Shown piece by piece: positions 29,593 through 38,374 of a stretch of 64,000 nucleotides of DNA. A model generated the notes under the pieces. The model was given only the letters and a program-made list of their open reading frames with translations, was not told the DNA's origin and did no database searches. Origin of the DNA: Devosia sp. (GTDB lineage: Bacteria; Pseudomonadota; Alphaproteobacteria; Rhizobiales; Devosiaceae); NCBI RefSeq assembly GCF_014860165.1, contig NZ_JACZKG010000003.1, positions 51,138-115,137 of the forward strand, in the 5' to 3' direction. Both the position numbers and the translations under genes were made by a program. How positions within the stretch are numbered: position 1 is the first letter of the stretch; each line of letters begins with the position of its first letter.

Positions 29593-29856
29593 CTAGTGTC
29601 TGTGGGTCGGCGCAGTGCTTTCGGTATGCTCCGTCTCGCTCGTTTCGCCGCTACCGCGATGTCGATGCATGAACACGTGCAGCAAAGGACAAGCTAAGAC
29701 AAGCAGCCAAGGGAGCCAACTGAGCACGTTTGGGCGCTCGGACCAGAACAGCACTACTCCTCCCAGCACTAGGGCAAAGAGCGTCGCGATGCCGAGTGGC
29801 GTTCTGAAGAAAGTAGGCGGAGCTGGGGATCTGTCCCGTGGCATAGGGGCGTTCAT
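29593..29856 (-). CDS. DUF2933 family small membrane protein
   Basis: An 87-residue protein with two hydrophobic segments and the C-terminal pattern LLVLACPLLHVFMHRHRG followed by a His-rich tail, which is the DUF2933 hallmark. Members are small inner-membrane proteins beside copper ATPases and DUF305 genes. The start overlaps the preceding small frame by four bases, so the two are coupled. Probably involved in copper handling. Confidence 0.8.
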   Translation of the reverse strand: MNAPMPRDRSPAPPTFFRTPLGIATLFALVLGGVVLFWSERPNVLSWLPWLLVLACPLLHVFMHRHRGSGETSETEHTESTAPTHRH

Positions 29857-30077
29857 ATCTCTCCTCCAACGCGGCGGCCTTCGGCCGGTTCTTCGAAGGA
29901 TAGCGTCTGGCGGCAGTCACGATCAGGACTGACGGGGCGATGCGCCTTGGTGGCGCTTGGCTCGCTGCAACAGCTTTGATTTGAGCCTCCGCCGACTATA
30001 TGGGACGCAAGGTCGTTCTGATGACCGCATTCGATTGCGTCATCCTGAATCGTGGTGTGTCTTACGTCGTCGGTCAC
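29853..30077 (-). pseudogene. Likely N-terminal remnant of a metal-transporting ATPase
   Basis: A GTG at 30077 behind a strong CAGGAGAAG site opens a 74-residue frame. It starts VTDDVRHTTIQDDAIECGHQ and contains SCCSEPSATKAHRP, a Cys/His leader of the sort preceding the YHS domain in some copper ATPases. The expected ATPase body is absent: the frame runs into unrelated sequence and stops at the DUF2933 start. The longer frame from 30128 lacks a ribosome site. It may still be translated, since it is coupled to DUF2933 and an FNR-type box lies at the right distance. The ATPase origin is inferred from the leader pattern only. Confidence 0.45.
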
Positions 30078-30139
30078 GCGACTTCTCCTGAGGCCTGCAG
30101 CGCTATTGTTAATTTTGCCATAGTCCATCAGGTGTGACT

Positions 30140-30153
30140 TTGATCTTCGTCAA
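30140..30153 (-). promoter_or_regulatory. FNR-type box
   Basis: TTGATCTTCGTCAA matches TTGAT-N4-(A/G)TCAA. Its centre (30146.5) is 69 bases before the GTG at 30077, so a -41.5 placement would start transcription near 30105 with a CAAAAT -10 element at 30117-30112. This fits control of the remnant/DUF2933 pair. Confidence 0.6.
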
Positions 30154-30196
30154 GTTTTAGGGTGGTCACGGGCAACTGAATCGAGGTCACTTTGCT

Positions 30197-30286
30197 TTAC
30201 GACTTGGGCTCCATGGTAATCGGAGGACCTTGACCACCAGACAGCCGCTTTATGCGCGCGATGCGCGCGGACGTCGCGTTCGACAT
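30197..30286 (-). CDS. Possible 29-residue peptide with strong ribosome site
   Basis: An ATG at 30286 follows a near-perfect TTAGGAGGCTCC site. The peptide MSNATSARIARIKRLSGGQG and nine further residues is basic and not recognised. It may be a real small protein, a leader peptide or the start of a decayed gene. It ends about 45 bases before the FNR box. Confidence 0.3.
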   Translation of the reverse strand: MSNATSARIARIKRLSGGQGPPITMEPKS

Positions 30287-31035
30287 GGAGCCTCCTAAGC
30301 GCGAGGTTGCTATTTCCGGGCCCGTGGTGTCCGCCTTCGGAAGCCGGGCTTTGCCTTGGGGTGCCCCTGGTGTCATAGGTCCTGCAATGCGCCGCAAAAG
30401 TGGGCTTTCGAAAAAAATTCCCTAGTTGGTGGCCCCTTGGGTCTCATTTTAGTGCCGCTATCGGCACCGAAAAGGGAAGTTGATCACGGACAAGCACGCT
30501 GCTTCGGACTTGGCCTCCGAGAATGCTGATCCAGCAGAACCGTCGCGGTGGGTCTAGTTGTGCCGCGTTTGGCCCAGCCCTGTCGGGGCAAGGCCCTAAC
30601 CGGTTTTCACGACACCATGGGGTTGGAAGTTGCAGTGTCACCTGCCAGTTATTGTGGCCATCGACGAGCCCATAACCAACCCACTCCATGCGTGGATTGA
30701 GATCGATGACTGCTGCAGCGCTAGTCTTGGAGCTGGCGTGATGTAGGTGAAGTTGGCGGTCCAAGCGTAGTTCGGTCGGATGCGACAATCGCCCGTCCGC
30801 ATGTTGGGCAAGACTGCCATGACGGTGGCGGCCATACAGCAGCCGCGGTGGCGCGGGCGAGCCTGCAGACCTTCCTGGCGCATCAGTCTCCTCGGTGCGA
30901 TGCAGGCCGGCGTAGAGTTCTTCGGCCAGCCCGTGGTGCAAGGCCTGACTGGGCTCGGCGCAGACGGTTTCCTATCCGTCGATGGAACAGCTGCCGGATT
31001 CAAGCGTCTACACTTGGAGAAGGGAGAACAGACCA
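30287..31035. other. Region without a supportable gene
   Basis: Several long frames exist on the minus strand between about 30440 and 31110, but they overlap in different frames, lack family motifs and have Arg/Pro/His-rich composition typical of shadow frames in high-GC DNA. It may be decayed coding sequence. The last 60 bases hold the upstream region of the DUF305 gene. Confidence 0.5.
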
Positions 31036-31554
31036 ATGAATCACAATCAGAAATCCAGCGAGCACGGAGTTGGCGAGCCAGGCAGGACCGGGGGTAAGAT
31101 GAGGATGTCATATTGGCGTTTCGCTGCCATGATCGCCACCTCGACTGCGGTCATGTACGGCCTCACGTACCTCAACACCTATGCGCTGGAGCATGTGTAC
31201 TGGAGCGAAACACGGGCTTGGATGGCGTTGGTGATGGGCGCGACCATGGTTGTTATCATGCTTGGTTTCATGCTCAACATGTACAAGAAGATGGCATGGA
31301 ATCTGATGATCTTCGGTGGGGCGATCTTGGTGTTCGCCTTGGCGTTGTGGGTGGTCCGTAGTCAGGTGACGGTAGACGATACCGATTATATGAAGGCCAT
31401 GATCCCGCACCACTCGATTGCCATCCTGACCAGCAAGCGGGCTCAGATTTCCGATCCTCGGGTGCGCAAGCTCGCCGATGAAATCATCGAGGCTCAGGAG
31501 CGGGAGATCGCGGAAATGAAGTTCTTGATCAAAGATCTGGAGGAGAGCAACTGA
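31036..31554 (+). CDS. DUF305 domain membrane protein
   Basis: A 172-residue protein with three hydrophobic segments (about residues 27-48, 55-78 and 85-105) followed by a truncated DUF305 domain: YMKAMIPHHSIAILTSKRA near 121 and a helix with DEIIEAQEREIAEMKFL. DUF305 is a ferritin-like helical domain found with copper-resistance genes. The ATG at 31036 is chosen because the upstream frame has no ribosome site. A short frame beginning MDKFS starts on its stop codon. Confidence 0.85.
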   Translation: MNHNQKSSEHGVGEPGRTGGKMRMSYWRFAAMIATSTAVMYGLTYLNTYALEHVYWSETRAWMALVMGATMVVIMLGFMLNMYKKMAWNLMIFGGAILVFALALWVVRSQVTVDDTDYMKAMIPHHSIAILTSKRAQISDPRVRKLADEIIEAQEREIAEMKFLIKDLEESN

Positions 31555-31598
31555 TGGACAAGTTCAGCGTTGCCAGGGCGATCACCGGTGGCCGGTGA
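31554..31598 (+). pseudogene. Truncated gene start coupled to DUF305
   Basis: An ATG overlapping the DUF305 stop encodes MDKFSVARAITGGR and then stops. The opening MDKF-ARA resembles N-termini of CopD/DUF2269-like membrane proteins, so this may be the stump of such a gene. The 14 bases GATGGACAAGTTCA recur at 31793-31806, again followed by an early stop. Confidence 0.3.
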
Positions 31599-31975
31599 GT
31601 TAGCGTTCGCTGACCCGATCCGCGCCACCGCTGCTGAACCGCTGGCGAGTATCAGTACCCAGGTATTTGCGTTGTGAGGACCGCGCGACAATACAGCTGC
31701 GACTGCTGTAGCCCACGAACCGGGTCAAGGCGATGTCCGTCAAGAGCCAAAGAGTGAACTCGCTTCCTGCCACGCGGCGTTAAGGCAGCGAAGATGGACA
31801 AGTTCACGATCGGCTAAGCTGTCCACTTCTTGCGAAGGGTTTGGTTGGCCGGCATGGCGGAGGCGCCTACGAGTAACAATCGGCAGGAAGTGCGCCATTT
31901 GGCGCGCTTCCAATCTGCTGTGCCACTTAAGTCTGCGGCAAGGGTTGCCTGCTAGAGGTTCGGCAGGAGGCAGAC
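31599..31975. other. Decayed or non-coding stretch
   Basis: No gene is supportable. It contains the second copy of GATGGACAAGTTCA (31793-31806), suggesting partial duplication of a gene start. The end carries the upstream region of the next gene, with a GGAGG-type ribosome site at about 31966. Confidence 0.45.
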
Positions 31976-32320
31976 ATGCTGAACAAAATAAAGACCGAAC
32001 TTAGTGAGTTGCTGTTCCTGAGCAGGGATGCGCTACATATCCACATCGGCTTGGGCATATACGTTGCGGCCATGCTCGCCTTCCGGCGCGGTCCCGCCAG
32101 TATCGTGCCATGGTTGGTTGTTCTCGCCGCCCAGTTGGCGAACGAGCTGCTGGACGGCATTCACCACGGCACGCTGGATATCGACATCTCCGGCGCCCTC
32201 CGGGACATTGGTAACACGATGCTGTGGCCGACAGTGGTGCTCCTCGTTGCCCGTCGGCTTGGCAAGAAAACACCATCTCCCGAAGCTGAATTGCAGACAT
32301 CCATTGCTCACGCATCCTAG
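31976..32320 (+). CDS. Small membrane protein of unknown function
   Basis: A 114-residue protein with hydrophobic segments at about 22-40, 44-62 and 78-93 and acidic residues between them (ELLDGIHHGTLDIDISG). No family recognised. A CGGCAGGAGG-type site lies just before the ATG at 31976, which supports translation. Confidence 0.6.
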   Translation: MLNKIKTELSELLFLSRDALHIHIGLGIYVAAMLAFRRGPASIVPWLVVLAAQLANELLDGIHHGTLDIDISGALRDIGNTMLWPTVVLLVARRLGKKTPSPEAELQTSIAHAS

Positions 32321-32644
32321 CGGTCAGACGTGCACGACCTCCGACGTCACGCCGCACACGATCTGATAGAATTTGCCGAAGTTGTAGAGCCGTCATGCCC
32401 GGATTGTCCGCATCAAGAGCCGCCAACATAGTCCTCATGGAAGGCGTGGATGGTGTCGCGCAGTGCGCCGCGCGTTCGATGTTAAGGGATATAGACCCCT
32501 TGAACCTGATGGCCATGACACGCATGGGATGCGTGCCCTCGAGATGTGGTGGTCAACTCAAGATCGAGCTGACCCACCTTCACCTAAAGTGGCTTGCCTT
32601 AGCGCCAATGGACATTCCCGTAAGCGATGACTAAGGTCCTCAAC
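32321..32644. other. Intergenic stretch with no recognised gene
   Basis: About 320 bases without a supportable frame; a 79-residue frame from 32395 has no ribosome site and no family signal. It should contain the promoter for the following copper genes, but no operator was recognised. Confidence 0.45.
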
Positions 32645-33007
32645 ATGTTCGCACGTCTAGTCACCATCTTTGCCGTGCTCGCGATCACTGTCTTGACGAC
32701 GCTGACCGCCGCGCACGCGGCCGGTATGAGTATGAGTACAGCTTCGGATCGTTCGGCGCATGTCGGCGAGATGATGCAGGTTGCGGGCAATAGCGAACTT
32801 TCATGCGACGGCGAACAACCCTGTGGACCCGACGACGCCGAAATGTGTGAAGTCGTTTGCGCAATTCTGTCAGCCTTCCTGACCTCGCCATGCGGGGAAG
32901 CTGGGCACGAATATGAGCCCGAGAGCTATGACGTCCCTTCCGGGACGGTCCATGCCAGCCTGCCGCCCGCACTGAACGAACGCCCCCCCAAGCTCCGTCT
33001 CCTCTGA
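32645..33007 (+). CDS. Cys-containing exported protein next to multicopper oxidase
   Basis: A 120-residue protein with a signal peptide (ending in TAAHA, about residues 1-25) and a mature part with paired cysteines (CDGEQPCGPDDAEMC then CAILSAF and SPCGE). Layout, cysteine spacing and a proline-rich tail resemble the product at 45911-46246, so the two look paralogous. The ATG at 32645 has an AAGG site; that at 32627 does not. It precedes the multicopper oxidase by 76 bases, with a GC hairpin (33017-33033) between. Probably periplasmic copper handling; family not named. Confidence 0.6.
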   Translation: MFARLVTIFAVLAITVLTTLTAAHAAGMSMSTASDRSAHVGEMMQVAGNSELSCDGEQPCGPDDAEMCEVVCAILSAFLTSPCGEAGHEYEPESYDVPSGTVHASLPPALNERPPKLRLL

Positions 33008-33083
33008 TCGCGCCCGGGCTGCTGCAGCCCGCGGCGTTTCATCGACTTTCTTGAACGGGACGCGCTGTCCCGAGGAGACGACT

Positions 33084-34613
33084 ATGACTATTTTTTCCCG
33101 TCGCGGCTTTTTGGCCGCGAGTGCTGCTGCCATTGCCGCTGCACAAATGCCCCGCTTTGCTTTCGCGCAGGCGGCCCCGATTGCCCTTTCGGCCACGACA
33201 CGCACACTGGATATCAACGGTCGCGCTGCAACCGTCTTCGGCCTTTCTGGACCTGGGGGGCAGGGGCTAACCTTTGATCCCGGCCAACGGTTCCGCGTTG
33301 ACCTGACCAATAATCTGGACGTACCGACCATCGTGCATTGGCACGGCCAGATCCCGCCAAATGCGCAGGACGGGGCGCCGAACACGGTGCCGCTGATGGC
33401 ACCGGGCGAGACGCGCTCCTATGACTACGAGACCCGGCCCGGTACGTTCTGGATGCACGCCCATGTGCCGACCCATGAAATGCGTCTGCTTGCCGCGCCG
33501 CTGATCGTGCGTACTCCGGAAGATCTGACAGCCGATCGGCAGGAGGTGGTGCTGTTCCTGCACGACTTCTCTTTCAAGGCGCCTGAAGAGGTGCTCGAAG
33601 AGATCGCCACCGGTGGCGCGGGACATGGCGACGCGAGCCCTGCGCCGAATATGTCAAGCACAGCCATGGGCAACATGCCGGGGATGGATCATGGCGCGAT
33701 GCCGACGGGGTCTGGCGAAGGCGCAATGGGCGGCATGCCGATGGGCAACATGCCGGACATGGGTGGAATGATGGGCATGGATGGCATGGCCATGGACCTA
33801 AACGACTATAACTGGGACGCCTATCTCGCCAATGACCGGACGCTCTCGGACCCCGATGTGGTACAGGTCGAACGCGGCGGGCGTATTCGCCTGCGGGTGA
33901 TCAACGCTGCGGCGGCTACGGTGTTCTGGATCGACACCGGGGCGGCGCAGGCACGGCTGATCGCGGTGGACGGCGACTCGGTGCAGCCGATTTCCGGCAC
34001 ACGCTTCGGCCTGGCAATGGCACAGCGGATGGATTTCGAGATCGACCTTCCCAATGAGAGCGGCGCCTGGCCAATTCTGGCCCTGCGCGAAGGCGCGCGC
34101 GAGCGCACCGGTCTTATCCTCGCTACGCCGGGGGCCGAGGTACCGCGCATTGACGGTCTGGCAGAGAATGACGCACCCGCCTTCGACACCGATCTGTCGC
34201 AGGAGGCGCGTCTGGTGGCGTTGCACCCCCTGCTGGAGCGTCCCGTGGACCGCAGCCAGATGATCATGCTGGGCGGGTCGATGCAGCCCTATGCATGGAC
34301 CATCAACGGAGCGGCCTGGGGCCGGCACCAGCCCATCCCCGCGCGCGCCGGCGAGCGGGTGTCGCTGATGTTTCACAACATGTCGATGATGGGCCATCCG
34401 ATGCACCTGCACGGCCATGTGTTCCAAGTCGTCGGCCTGAACGGCCGTCGCGTCTCGGGGGCCTTGCGCGACACGGTCTATGTGCCCCCAATGGCGATGG
34501 TCGAGATTGCGGTCGATGCGGGCGAGGCCGCGCGCTGGATGCTGCATTGCCACCACATGCCTCACATGGCCTCGGGCATGATGACCGAGTTCTCGGTCGA
34601 GGCTTCGGCCTGA
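33084..34613 (+). CDS. Multicopper oxidase with Met-rich insert (CueO/CopA type)
   Basis: A 509-residue Tat-exported oxidase (SRRGFLAAS, residues 5-13). Copper motifs are HWHG (85-88), WMHAH (123-127), HPMHLHGH near 434 and HCHHMPHMASGM near 489. Between about residues 190 and 237 there are 15 methionines in 48 residues (GMDHGAMP, GGMPMGNMPDMGGMMGMDGM), matching the Cu(I)-binding insert of CueO or CopA. It would oxidise periplasmic Cu(I). The ATG at 33084 follows GAGGAGACGACT. It is similar to, but clearly distinct from, the oxidase at 10740. Confidence 0.92.
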   Translation: MTIFSRRGFLAASAAAIAAAQMPRFAFAQAAPIALSATTRTLDINGRAATVFGLSGPGGQGLTFDPGQRFRVDLTNNLDVPTIVHWHGQIPPNAQDGAPNTVPLMAPGETRSYDYETRPGTFWMHAHVPTHEMRLLAAPLIVRTPEDLTADRQEVVLFLHDFSFKAPEEVLEEIATGGAGHGDASPAPNMSSTAMGNMPGMDHGAMPTGSGEGAMGGMPMGNMPDMGGMMGMDGMAMDLNDYNWDAYLANDRTLSDPDVVQVERGGRIRLRVINAAAATVFWIDTGAAQARLIAVDGDSVQPISGTRFGLAMAQRMDFEIDLPNESGAWPILALREGARERTGLILATPGAEVPRIDGLAENDAPAFDTDLSQEARLVALHPLLERPVDRSQMIMLGGSMQPYAWTINGAAWGRHQPIPARAGERVSLMFHNMSMMGHPMHLHGHVFQVVGLNGRRVSGALRDTVYVPPMAMVEIAVDAGEAARWMLHCHHMPHMASGMMTEFSVEASA

Positions 34614-34620
34614 TCGGAAG

Positions 34621-34645
34621 CGGGGCGCTCGTTTCGAGCGCCCCG
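34621..34645 (+). terminator. Hairpin terminator after multicopper oxidase
   Basis: An 11-bp perfect stem (34621-34631 with 34635-34645) and a TTT loop begins eight bases after the oxidase stop. There is no T-run, but stem strength and position fit a terminator. Confidence 0.65.
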
Positions 34646-34787
34646 TACCACACCACCGTGCGGGGTCAGACCTTGGTGCTGATTCATAGCCACGATCATC
34701 GGATCTGCGTCAGAGCAGTAATTCTATGCCTAGCGATACTCAATTCCTCACCGGTGAGTTGTGATGACTGCACGGCCTGAAATGGCT

Positions 34788-36623
34788 CTAGGCGAAGGAT
34801 TCAATCCTCTGGCGGATAAGCCCGCGCATCAGCGCCATGGCTTCCGCGGCGGGCGAGCCGGCGGTGATCAGCGGCGGCGGCGTGACGTCCTCGACGGCGG
34901 TGGCGAGCCGTTCCATGAGATCGTCGATGGCGGCCCCGGCATCGACGGCGCGGAGGCCGGCGGTGGCGGCGAGGGACTTGAAGTCCGCACGGCGCAATCG
35001 ATCATCCTTGCCGTTGAGCTTGAGGGCCATCCGGTCGCGGACGAGGCGGGGAAAGGCGCGCGTTGTCACTGCGTCATAGAGTGGGGCAAGGCGCACGCTC
35101 GTAAAGTGGTCGCCGCGGGTTTCCGCGATCTTGAGCAACGCCAGATTCTTGAGGTGCATGTCGCCGTCGGCGATCATCCAGGCGAACAGCGCGCGTTTGA
35201 GGATGAGGATCAGATCAGCGTCGGGGTCCGTCGAGAGCGGGCGCAGCGCGCGCGCGACGCGTTCGATTGTGCCGTCATATTTGGTGTCTGTGGCGACGCC
35301 CAGGACAGATGTGAAATCCTCTAGCGCGAGAAGCCGCGTGTCGTGTCCGCCGCTGCGAATGTCGAAGCGTTCGACGATCAGGGCCGGCGGCATGCGGTCC
35401 GGCATGGCGACAAGCGCCATAGTAGGCGTCTCGAAGCCGACGGCCGCCCCGAGCGTTAGCGCCTGCCATTCGATGACCGGCAAGTGGTCGAAGCCGCTGG
35501 TGCCGGCGGGCTTGAGGATATGGGTAAAGGGCTGGCCGGTGCTCGGGAGCAGCGCGCCGTCGGCTGCGAGAAACATCGGCGCCTTGATCTGTATCCCCGA
35601 GAGGCGCGGCGTATCGTTGCGTGCGAAGATCGCGGCGAGATTGCTCTCGAAGCTGCCCTCGAGTTCGCCGCGGCCAGGCCCTTCGTAGTGGCCGGTAAAG
35701 ACGCCGTCGCTGACGTAGTCGGTCAGGCGCGTGTCGAGAATATCGGCCGGCATCGTGGCGAGTTCGGCTTGCGTCGGCGCGATCGTGATGTTCGACATGT
35801 AGCGGCGGCCTGAGCGCAGCTGCGCGCGCTCGTCGCGGTCGCCGAGGACCGACTCGAGCCAGCCTTCCGGTAACAGCGAGACGATGAAGGGCGGCAGCTG
35901 GCCAGGCGTTGTCTGGCGCACCAGCGGCGGACCTTGTTCATCGGGGGCTTTCCAGCGCCATTCGAAGCCGTCATGCGCCAGATTGCCGATCGGCTTTTTG
36001 TGCCAAGCAACGATCAGGTCGAGCACGGCTTCGTTCTTGCCGGGCGAGGCGGACGGGCGGCGCAGCAGGAACCGTTCGGCTTGCTCGCCTTCGCGATACC
36101 ATTGGTTTTCGCGGGCGAGAGCCCAAACCGCGTCGGCGGCAGCTTGGGCGCCGCCATACTCTTCCTTGAGGCGCTCGGCGATCGTCTCGCGCATCCCTTC
36201 GTCAAGGGAGGCGGCGTGTTCGCTGCGGATGCGGAACGCCTCAAGGAAGCGCTGGCGCGGGGCGGAGACGCTGACCGTGAACTCGCCCATGCCGTCATCA
36301 ACGACGGCATGGCCGACGGAAGGGTGATCGGGAGCGGCGTTCTGGATGATTTCGAGGGCGCGCAGCCTGGTGCGCTGGATGCGGCGGCCGCTGATAAAGA
36401 GCCGCCCGTCACGCGTGGGCCCAAGCAGCATGGCGCTGGCCGCTGATAGATAGGCATGGGGATATAGATAGCGCGCGATCCGGACCCCGTGCTTCATCAC
36501 CATCGCGTCAACGTCGTCATCCGCTTGGACATAGACGCCCCGCATCAGTTGGACGAGTTTGCCCGTTTCGGCTTGGTAATGGCTGCGGGTTTTGTCGATA
36601 TTCTCTCCGACGAGGAACAGCAT
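34788..36623 (-). CDS. HipA-type kinase with N-terminal AbiEi-like extension
   Basis: A 611-residue protein, far longer than classical HipA (about 440). Residues from about 220 onward carry HipA-type features: QIKAPMF, FTHILKP (ATP lysine), IVERFDI, the catalytic loop DGDMHLKN (Asp488, His490, Asn493), and LAPLYDAV. The first 200 residues resemble the AbiEi-type winged-helix/antitoxin architecture (LVQLMRGVYVQ, HAYLSAASAMLLGPT, QRTRLRALEI). No separate HipB-like gene is adjacent, so kinase and DNA-binding/antitoxin functions may be fused. Two 35-bp operator copies lie upstream, pointing to autorepression. The protein would be a growth-arrest kinase or phage-defence factor; the target is unknown. 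Confidence 0.8.
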   Translation of the reverse strand: MLFLVGENIDKTRSHYQAETGKLVQLMRGVYVQADDDVDAMVMKHGVRIARYLYPHAYLSAASAMLLGPTRDGRLFISGRRIQRTRLRALEIIQNAAPDHPSVGHAVVDDGMGEFTVSVSAPRQRFLEAFRIRSEHAASLDEGMRETIAERLKEEYGGAQAAADAVWALARENQWYREGEQAERFLLRRPSASPGKNEAVLDLIVAWHKKPIGNLAHDGFEWRWKAPDEQGPPLVRQTTPGQLPPFIVSLLPEGWLESVLGDRDERAQLRSGRRYMSNITIAPTQAELATMPADILDTRLTDYVSDGVFTGHYEGPGRGELEGSFESNLAAIFARNDTPRLSGIQIKAPMFLAADGALLPSTGQPFTHILKPAGTSGFDHLPVIEWQALTLGAAVGFETPTMALVAMPDRMPPALIVERFDIRSGGHDTRLLALEDFTSVLGVATDTKYDGTIERVARALRPLSTDPDADLILILKRALFAWMIADGDMHLKNLALLKIAETRGDHFTSVRLAPLYDAVTTRAFPRLVRDRMALKLNGKDDRLRRADFKSLAATAGLRAVDAGAAIDDLMERLATAVEDVTPPPLITAGSPAAEAMALMRGLIRQRIESFA

Positions 36624-36628
36624 CAGGA

Positions 36629-36728
36629 CTAACTTTCTCGTATCTCACATACGGGAAAGTTAGACCGAGGGCCGGGGGAGGTCAACGTTGTGTTTAACTT
36701 TCGCGTGTTTGACATACGGAATAGTTTA
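36629..36728 (-). promoter_or_regulatory. HipA promoter with two operator copies
   Basis: Operator 1 (36629-36663) has arms CTAACTTTCTCGTAT and ATACGGGAAAGTTAG around CTCAC, matching at 14 of 15 pairs. Operator 2 (36694-36728) is a diverged copy on the same 35-base plan. On the minus strand, TTGACC (36685-36680), a 17-base spacer and TAACTT (36662-36657) form a good sigma-70 promoter. Operator 1 overlaps the -10 region and operator 2 lies upstream of the -35. Confidence 0.8.
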
Positions 36729-36786
36729 AAGACGGCGCTTCGTGCCATGGCGCTGAAATCTATTAGATTGGCATAAAATGCGGCAT

Positions 36787-36815
36787 GGAACCTCCTACTT
36801 TGGGAAGGTGGTTCC
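36787..36815 (-). terminator. Possible mer operon terminator
   Basis: GGAACC (36787-36792) and GGTTCC (36810-36815) form the base of an imperfect hairpin with internal mismatch. It lies about 140 bases past the merA stop. Weak evidence. The rest of 36729-36951 holds no recognised gene. Confidence 0.3.
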
Positions 36816-36951
36816 AGCCAGGCTGCCCGCCAGGCGTTGGAACGCAATGCGCAGCACCGACACGCGATCAATCCGAGCGTTCCGCCAAATCGACCGGGTA
36901 GCGGAACACAGGCATAGCCGACTTATTCTTGCTGATGCCAGGCACGGACGA

Positions 36952-38370
36952 TCATCCGGCGCAGCAGGAAAGCTTGGCGACATCCTTCTCAAACCCCTGG
37001 GCGGCGAGTTTTAGCCCCTCCACCGTGGTGAGATAGGGAAAGATCGTCTCGCCCAACTCTGCAGTCGTCATTCCAAATTTTATCGCCAGCGCCATGGTCT
37101 GGATACTATCGGCGCCTTCGGGTGCGAGGATCTGCGCGCCGAGCAAACGGCCTGTCCCCGCTTCCGCGATCAGCTTGATCAGTCCCCGCGTGTCGCGGGC
37201 GGCGAGCGCGCGCGAAACCTGCTCGAGCGATACAACCGATGTCTTGACATCGAATCCCTGCTGTATGGCCTGGCGCTCGGAAAGGCCGACACCCGCAACC
37301 TGCGGATCGGTGAACACCACCCAGGGCATGGTCGTGTTGTCGTAAACAAGGCTGTCGCCATTGAGCGCGTTGCGCGCGGCGAGCTTGGCGCCATAGGCAG
37401 CCATATAGACGAACTGGTCACGGCCGGTGACGTCGCCCGCAGCGTAGATGCCGGGGCGCGAGGTGCGCATGCGATCGTCGACGTAGATGCCGCCGGTCGG
37501 CATCTGTTTGATTCCGGCCTCATCAAGGCCAAGGCCCGCCGAATTGGGCGACCGCCCGGTGGTCACCAGAACCTTTTCTGCGACGAGCGTTTCGGCACGA
37601 CCGTCCACGTCGAAAGTCAGCGTGATTTCGCCCTCCCGGCTCTCGATCCTGGAATAGGTCAGTCCGCTGCGGACCGCGATGCCTTCATCAGCCAGATATC
37701 GGTCAAGCGCCTGCGCTATTTCCGGCTCCGCCTCAGGCAGCAGGCGCTCGCGCGTGACGAGCGTCACCCTGGTGCCAAGGCGGGCGAACATCTGCGCCAG
37801 TTCGCAGCCGATATAGCCGCCGCCGATGACCAGGAGCGAGCGCGGCTGTTCCTCAAGTTCCAGCGCGGTGGTGCTGGTGAGATAAGGAACGCTCTCGATG
37901 CCGGGGATATCGGGAATGGCCGGCGACGCGCCCGTGGCAATGATGATCTTGCCGGCCGCGATCGGCCTGCCGTCCACCAGCACGCCGGCACCGTTGAGTT
38001 GTGCGTGTCCCTGCAGATATGCGACGCCTTCGTATTCGGGCAGCAGGTCGATATACTTCTTCCGCCGCAACGTCCTGACAAGATCGTCCTTGGCCGCGAC
38101 GAGCGCGCGCCAATCTGAAACGAGAGCCTCCCCGGCGAGCCCGGGAAACCGGCCTACCCTGTATGCTCCATGTACAGCCTCCGCTGCACGGATCATGGTC
38201 TTGGACGGCACGCAGCCGATATTGACACAGGTACCGCCGATTGTACCACGGCCGATGAGAGCAACGCTCGCGCCTTGCTCTGCCGCCGTGATTGCGGCCG
38301 AAAAGCCGGCCGAGCCGGCCCCGATGACGGCCAAATCATAGGCGTCCTTGTTGACGCAACAGGCCTCCAT
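36952..38370 (-). CDS. merA: Mercuric reductase
   Basis: A 472-residue FAD-dependent cytoplasmic enzyme that reduces Hg(II) to Hg(0) with NADPH. The N-terminal nucleotide motif VIGAGSAGFSAA is followed by the redox pair GTCVNIGC (Cys48, Cys53), a second Rossmann motif VIGGGYIGCELA near 180, and the C-terminal pair Cys469-Cys470 that receives mercury. No N-terminal HMA (NmerA) domain, so it is the short form; the leader instead holds ACC at residues 3-5. It is last in merT-merP-merA and starts four bases past the merP stop. Confidence 0.94.
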   Translation of the reverse strand: MEACCVNKDAYDLAVIGAGSAGFSAAITAAEQGASVALIGRGTIGGTCVNIGCVPSKTMIRAAEAVHGAYRVGRFPGLAGEALVSDWRALVAAKDDLVRTLRRKKYIDLLPEYEGVAYLQGHAQLNGAGVLVDGRPIAAGKIIIATGASPAIPDIPGIESVPYLTSTTALELEEQPRSLLVIGGGYIGCELAQMFARLGTRVTLVTRERLLPEAEPEIAQALDRYLADEGIAVRSGLTYSRIESREGEITLTFDVDGRAETLVAEKVLVTTGRSPNSAGLGLDEAGIKQMPTGGIYVDDRMRTSRPGIYAAGDVTGRDQFVYMAAYGAKLAARNALNGDSLVYDNTTMPWVVFTDPQVAGVGLSERQAIQQGFDVKTSVVSLEQVSRALAARDTRGLIKLIAEAGTGRLLGAQILAPEGADSIQTMALAIKFGMTTAELGETIFPYLTTVEGLKLAAQGFEKDVAKLSCCAG

Positions 38371-38374
38371 CGCC

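Noticed and set aside
30444..31111. Two overlapping minus-strand frames of about 160 residues
   Set aside because: No motif, no ribosome site, and composition typical of shadow frames; left as unassigned.
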